Part shown: positions 15,001 to 21,000 of the stretch, piece by piece
Position numbering within the stretch: position 1 is the stretch's first letter
How the letters are laid out: every line of letters begins with the position of its first letter
Assembly (NCBI GenBank): GCA_011523825.1
Contig: WTFX01000005.1
Span: 1-64,000 of the forward strand
Direction: 5' to 3'
Length of the DNA: 64,000 nucleotides
From: Microthrixaceae bacterium
GTDB lineage: Bacteria > Actinomycetota > Acidimicrobiia > Acidimicrobiales > Poriferisodalaceae
Made by a program: the position numbers and the translations under genes
The notes under the pieces: generated by a model
Told to the model about the DNA's origin: nothing
The model's database searches: none
The model's input: only the letters and a program-made list of their open reading frames with translations

Positions 15001-18000
15001 GATCAGCACCGCCGGCTGCGTGCGGTCGGTGTTGTTCACCGGCACAAAGCGCAGCGTCGCCGTCGTCGGGCTCGACGAGTGATGCGAGAACCGCAGCGCC
15101 GGACTCTGCGCCGAATAGGCGCCCGAGGTCACCAGCGCCACACCGCTCTGCGCCGCCGGATGCAGCGCGAACGTGTAATCCGTGGTCACCGCCGCGCCGC
15201 GCACCCGCAACGGCACCGTGACCGTCTCGCCGCTCCCGAGCGCGTAGCCCAGCGTGACCGTCACGTCCTTGCGGCCCGACGCCCCCGATGCGCCCTCGGC
15301 CACATCGTCGCCGTTGTCCGCCGCCATCGACACGCTCAGCGTCGGCAGGATGTTGACGATGTTCAGCGAGGCCGCGTTGTCCTCAGCCCTGGCGCCGCCG
15401 CCCAGCTTGGTGCCCGACGTCGAGGTCAGAGCGCCCAAGCCGATGTCCACCGTCTCGGTGGCCTCCCGCAGAGCAGCCCCGCTGGTCTCCCACGCGGCGG
15501 ACAGCGTCAGCGCCACCGCGGTGATCGGGCTGGCGGTGGGGCCGGTGAACGTGATCGTCGCGGTGCCGCTGTTCAGATTGGCGCAGCCCACCCCCGCCGG
15601 CAGCGGCGACGGGCAGGCCAGGGTGTAATCGCTGTTGCGGACAGCGGAGCCGGCAAACGTCAACGTCACCGGCAGCACCTCGCCGGCCACCAGCGGCCGG
15701 TCCAGCGTGACGGTGTAGGCGTGCGCCGAGCCCTCGGCCACGTTGTCACCGACGGCCCTGGCCAGCGTCGCCGACGTGGCCTCGCCGTCGGTGATCGTGA
15801 CGCTCGTGGAGGTCGTCGAGCCGAGCTTGTAGGCGTTGCCGCCGGCGGCCACCGTCACCGTCACCCTGCCGTCGGGCTCATCCGTGCTGTCGTCCACCGT
15901 CGCCACGCTGTAGCTCGCCGAGGCCGTGCCGCCAGTGATGGTGACCGTCTTGCCCGAGCCCTCGTCGGTCGAAGCCACATAATCGCCGGCGCCCTCGGCG
16001 ACGGCCAGGTTCACCACCAGGTCCGAGCCCGCGGGCGGTGCGGGGCTGGCAGTGACAGTGAACACCGCCGGCGAACCCTCCGCCACCGACGCCGAGTTTC
16101 GGGCGATCGTCACCACCGGCCGATCTTCGGCCACCACCGTCGCCGTCACCGTCGCGCCCGACACGGCGCCGTTCGGGTAGTTCACCGCGTCGCCGGTGTT
16201 CTGGATCGTGTGCGTGATCTTCGCCGTGTCGCCGGCCGCCGCGCCGGATGCCGACGTCACCATCACCGTCTGCGGCGTGCTCCATATGTTGGCGCCCGAG
16301 GGCGCGAACGTGAGCGTGCCCGGTGACACCGTCGCGTGGGTCGTATCGCCCGACGCCACCGCCACCGTCACGTTGCCCGCCGGCTGGCTCTTCAGGCGCA
16401 CCGTGTAGATGGCGGTCCCCCCGTCGGCGACCACTTCCAGTGCGGAGGCGCTGAGGGTCAGTCCGTGCGGCGCCGGGGTCACCGTGACCTTGACCTCCGC
16501 GCCGGACACCAGGCCGTTCGGGTAGTTCACCGCGTCGCCCGTGTTCTGGATCGTGTGCGTGATCTTCGCCGTGTCGCCGGCCGCCGCGCCGGATGCCGAC
16601 GTCACCATCACCGTCTGCGCGACGTTCCAGGCGGTGGCGCCGGTGGGCGTGAAGGTCAGCGTGCTGGGCGTCACCGTCGCATGGTTCGTGTCGCCCGACG
16701 CCACCGCGACGGTCACGTTGCCGGTCGGCGCCGACCGCAACTTGACGGTGTAGGTGGCCGTGCCACCGTCGGCTTCCACGTCCAGGGTCGATGTGCTGAG
16801 GATCACCGGGGGGGCACCCACCGTGAACTCCGGCGAGATGGCGTAGAAGGGATACGAAGTGCTGCGACTGGTAGCGGAACCGCTGTTCAACGGGTTGGCC
16901 TCAGGGCCCTGGCGTCCAAAGTAAGGCTGTGCCCAGCCCAGGTATTGGTTTGGGGTTCCTTGGTGCACATTGCGAGCACCGTTGAGGCCGCAGCCTGTCC
17001 ATACTCGATATGTCGTCCCCACGGTGACGCCCGACTCGTTCCGGTTGTCGTTCGCCCGAGTGCCGTCCCACGAGTTGTCGTAGAAGTCGAAGTAGTTGTC
17101 CGCCGCCTTCGTGTGGCCCAGCCAGTAGACGGGCACGCCGGCAGAGGCGGCGGTGGTGGAGCCGTCGCCCCATGCGCTGCCGGTCCACATCCCGGTGTTC
17201 ACCCGCGCGTCGGTGGCCGCGCCGCAGGCCACCACTGTGACCAGCCCGCCGTAGGGCTTCAGCGAGGCGTGTCCGGTGCCGGCCGCCACGACCTGCGCGA
17301 AATCGTTGTACACCTCGATGTCGGTCGATGTCGCGTCTCGTTGCTGCGAGGTGACGAACAGCAGGCGGAACTCGTCTCCGGCGCTCAGCCCCGACGGGAT
17401 CAGCGGCCAGTTGTGGGGCACCTCGATGTCGCCCCCCTCATCGTCGACGATGGAGAACGCCAGCGGGGAACCCGACAGCGTTCCCAGCCCGGCGCTTCCC
17501 ACCAGCATCTGGGGCCTGATGCTGCCGGTGCCGAAGGCGATCCTGACCGCCGGCTGCGACCGGTCGTCGTTGTCCACCGGGGTGAAGCGCAGCGTGGCGC
17601 CCGATGCGCCCGCCGTGAACGTCAGCGCCTGCCCCTCCGGGTTGGTCTGCAAGTTGCCAGGTGCCAAGGTGACACCGGTCTGCGTCGCCGGGTGCAGCGA
17701 GATCGTGTAGTCCTGCTCGCGTTCGGGGCCCGTCACCACGAGGGGGACAAAGACGGTCTCGCCGCTCGTCAGCGCGCGGCTGAGGGTGACTTCGATGTCC
17801 TTGTAGCCCGCTGCGCCCGCGCCGCCCTCGATCACGTCGCCGGTGGGGCTGCACAGTGCGACAGCCACCGCATTGTTCTGGCCCGCGGCCGGCGCCGGAC
17901 ACGGGTCCGCCAGCGCGTCGGCGATCGCCAGCGGCGCCGCGTTGTCGGTTGCCGTCACTCCGCCGCCCAGGCCCACGTCGTTGTTGTCGGAGTCCAACAC

Positions 18001-21000
18001 GCCGGAGGTGGTGGTGATGGTGCCCATGCCGATGTCCACCGTCTCGGTCTCGCTCGCCACCGCGTCGGTGAGTGCGGTCAGCGCCAGCGTCACCGACGTC
18101 GCGGTCTGGCCCGTGGTGGGGCCGGTGAAGGTGACCGTCGGCGCGCTGGCGGTGTTCAGGTTGTTGCAGGTCACCCCCGTCGGCAGCGACACCGGACACG
18201 CCAAGGTGAAGTCGGTGTTGCGCACCGCGGCGCCGGTGCCGCTGTTGAACGTGAGCGGAACGGCCAGCGACTCGCCGCTCACCAGCCCGCGGCCCAGCGT
18301 GATCGTGAAGGCGTGCGACGTGCCCTCGGCCACCTCAGACCCCGCGGCGCGCGCCAGAGTTACCGTCGTCGGGTCGTTGTCGAGGACAAGGACTTCAGCC
18401 CGGCCCGGTGAGCCGATCCGGTAGCGAGTGGGGCGGGGCAGGATCTCGCCGATCACCTTGCCGTTGGGCTCGTCCACGCTGTCATCGTGGATGTGGACGG
18501 ACCTATATCTGCCGTCTGTGTCAGTCCACTGTTTCACTTCAAGGTCCCCCAGGTCCGTGGCGACTCTGGCAATGTCGCCCTCCTGCGAAAACCGGTAACG
18601 GATCCCCGCCACCCCCTTGGTGGGGATGATGTTGAACGGCGCCGGCGGCTGGAGGTTGAACGACCTCTCACCCTCGGCCACTCGCTCCGTCGCGACCCCT
18701 AAAAAGTCTGCGGCAATGATGGTCACCACCGGGCGTGTGTCCGTCACCACCGTCGCCGCCACCGTCGCGCCCGACACGGCGCCGTTCGGGTAGTTCGTGG
18801 TGTCGCCGGTGTTCTGGATCGTGTGGGTGATCGTGGCCGTGTCGCTGACCGCCGCGCCCGACGCCGACGTCACCGTCACCGTCTGCGGCGTGCTCCAGAT
18901 ATTGGCGCCCGAGGGCGCGAAGGTGAGCGTGGCCGGCGCCACCGTCACATGCGACGTGTCCCCCGACGCCACCGCCACCGTCACGTTGCCCGCCGGCTGG
19001 CTCTTCAGCCGCACGCTGTACGTCGCGGCGCCCTCGTTGGCGAATACGTCCAAACTCGTCGGCGTCAACGTCAGGCCAGGGATAGCCTCGGTGATGGTGA
19101 CGGCCAGTTCGGGCACGGTCTGGCCCGGGGTGAAGTGGGTCGGGCAGCTGTCCTGGGGGCAGAGGAACAGCGAGACAGTCCCGCTGTCGTCTGCGGCGTC
19201 TGCCAATGCCGCGAAAGTGAAAGCCTTGGTCTGCTCTCCCTGAGCGAAGGTCACCGACGATGGGACGCTGTAGTCCTCGGGTTGTATGTGGGCATGCTGG
19301 GTTCGCAGCCCGATGGGGATGGTCACGGCATGGGGCGCGGGCCGGCTGAGCCCCACGGTGAAGACTTGGCTCTGGCCTTCCGGGATCGTGAGCGTCGTTG
19401 GCGCGGGGGTGCCGGTTCCGCTGCCCCGGTACCAGTTGACGGTGGTGTCGGCGATGGCGGTCTCGGTGATGGTGACGGTGGCGGTGGTCCGCGAGCCGAG
19501 GACGGCGTGCTCGGGCTCGGACAGGGTGACGGTGAAGGTCTCGTCGCTCTCGGACACGCCGTCGGTGGCAAGGGTGATGGTGAAGCCCCGCTCCTGGCGG
19601 CGGTGGCCGAGGAACGCGGTGCCGGTGACCGGGGCCGTGTAGTCGCCGGGCGAGACCGCGGTGCCGGGGGCGGCGGTCCAGGTCACCCAGCCGGGGCGGG
19701 CGGTCTTCTTGCCGGACTTGACGACGGCCAAGGTGACCTCGCCGCCGGCCTCGGTTGCCTTGTAGGTGGCGGAGGACAGTTGCAGCGTGGGGCGGTCGGC
19801 GAGGTCGGTGATGGTGCCGACCGCGCTGCCCATGGTCGAGCTGGCGGCGGGCGGGTCGGTGCCGCCGGTCGGGGTGCCGAGCGTGACGGTGAAGTAGTGG
19901 TCGCCCTCGTAGACGTCGTCGTCGACGGTGGCGACGCTGATGGTGCCCGTGGTGGCGCCCGCGGCGATGGTGACCGAACCGGCGGTGCCGGTGTAGTCCT
20001 TGCCGGCGCCGGTGCCGGCGGCGGACTGGTAGGCGATGTCTGAGCCCACGCCGCGGCCGTCGGTCAGCGTGTAGGGGACCGTGATGTTCGCGCTCGCGGC
20101 GGCGGGCAGCTTCACCGTGAACTCCACCGGGCTGCCTTCGGCCGCAGCGGCGGGCGCCACCGTCACGGTGTCGTCGATGGTGAACACCCCCGACAGCGCG
20201 TACAGCGGCTTCTCCGCGAACTCATCGGCAGGCACCGAGCGGGGGGCGCGGGGGTTAGCGCCGCTGATCGGCGGGTTGCGTCCCCAGTCGCCCATACAAC
20301 GCGCATCAGAGTCAAACGAGGTTCCACTAACCTCCCGCAAACCCAGAGGCCCCTTGTCCCCATCATTGGAAGTTGAGTCGTCCACGTTCAGATAGCCGAC
20401 CTTCACCTTGTCGGCGCCCATCAAAAACAGCAGATCATTGACTGTGGTGGTGTAGCAGGAGTAGCCCGGGCTGCCGTTTTGGGCGCCGCCGGTCCAGTAG
20501 CCTTCGCTGTGGACAGTGGCGGCGGAGCCGTCGGCGTGTTTGGGGTTGGCTTCGTCGTCCCAGGAACCGTCTTGGAAATCGTCGTTGTCGTCGGCGACCT
20601 TGGCGCCCTTGACCCAGTAGATCGGCGCACCCGTGCCTGAGTCGAAGTTGTTGCGGACCCGGGCCTGCCCGCGCCGGTCCGGCAGATCCTTGATGGCCGG
20701 ATAGGGGCTGCCCACGCTGACGGGGGGTCGGTGGCCCACGTTGACGACGGCCTTGAACGACCAGGCATACGGCAGCAGCCCCGGCACGGGGCCGACGGCG
20801 GCGGAGGAGTGGCCCACACCGATGATCTCGTCGCGGACGAAGTCGTCGTAGTGCTGGCCGCTGGTCGCCTCGGCGGTCTCGGTTGCCTTGGTGACATACA
20901 GCAGGCGGAACGTGTCGCCGGGGTTGAGGCCCGTAGGCGTGAACGCCCAGTCGGCGGCCACGACGGCGTCCTCGTCGTCGTGGATGCCGAACCAGCGCAG

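Noticed and set aside
1078-16326. Three very long plus-strand open frames (1,078-5,241; 5,245-10,995; 11,053-16,326)
   Set aside because: They are Arg/Gly/His/Val-rich with no recognisable domain, and each lies antisense to the giant frame, whose translation gives clear Calx-beta, FN3 and module sequences. High GC at codon position 3 of the real gene keeps the antisense frame open.
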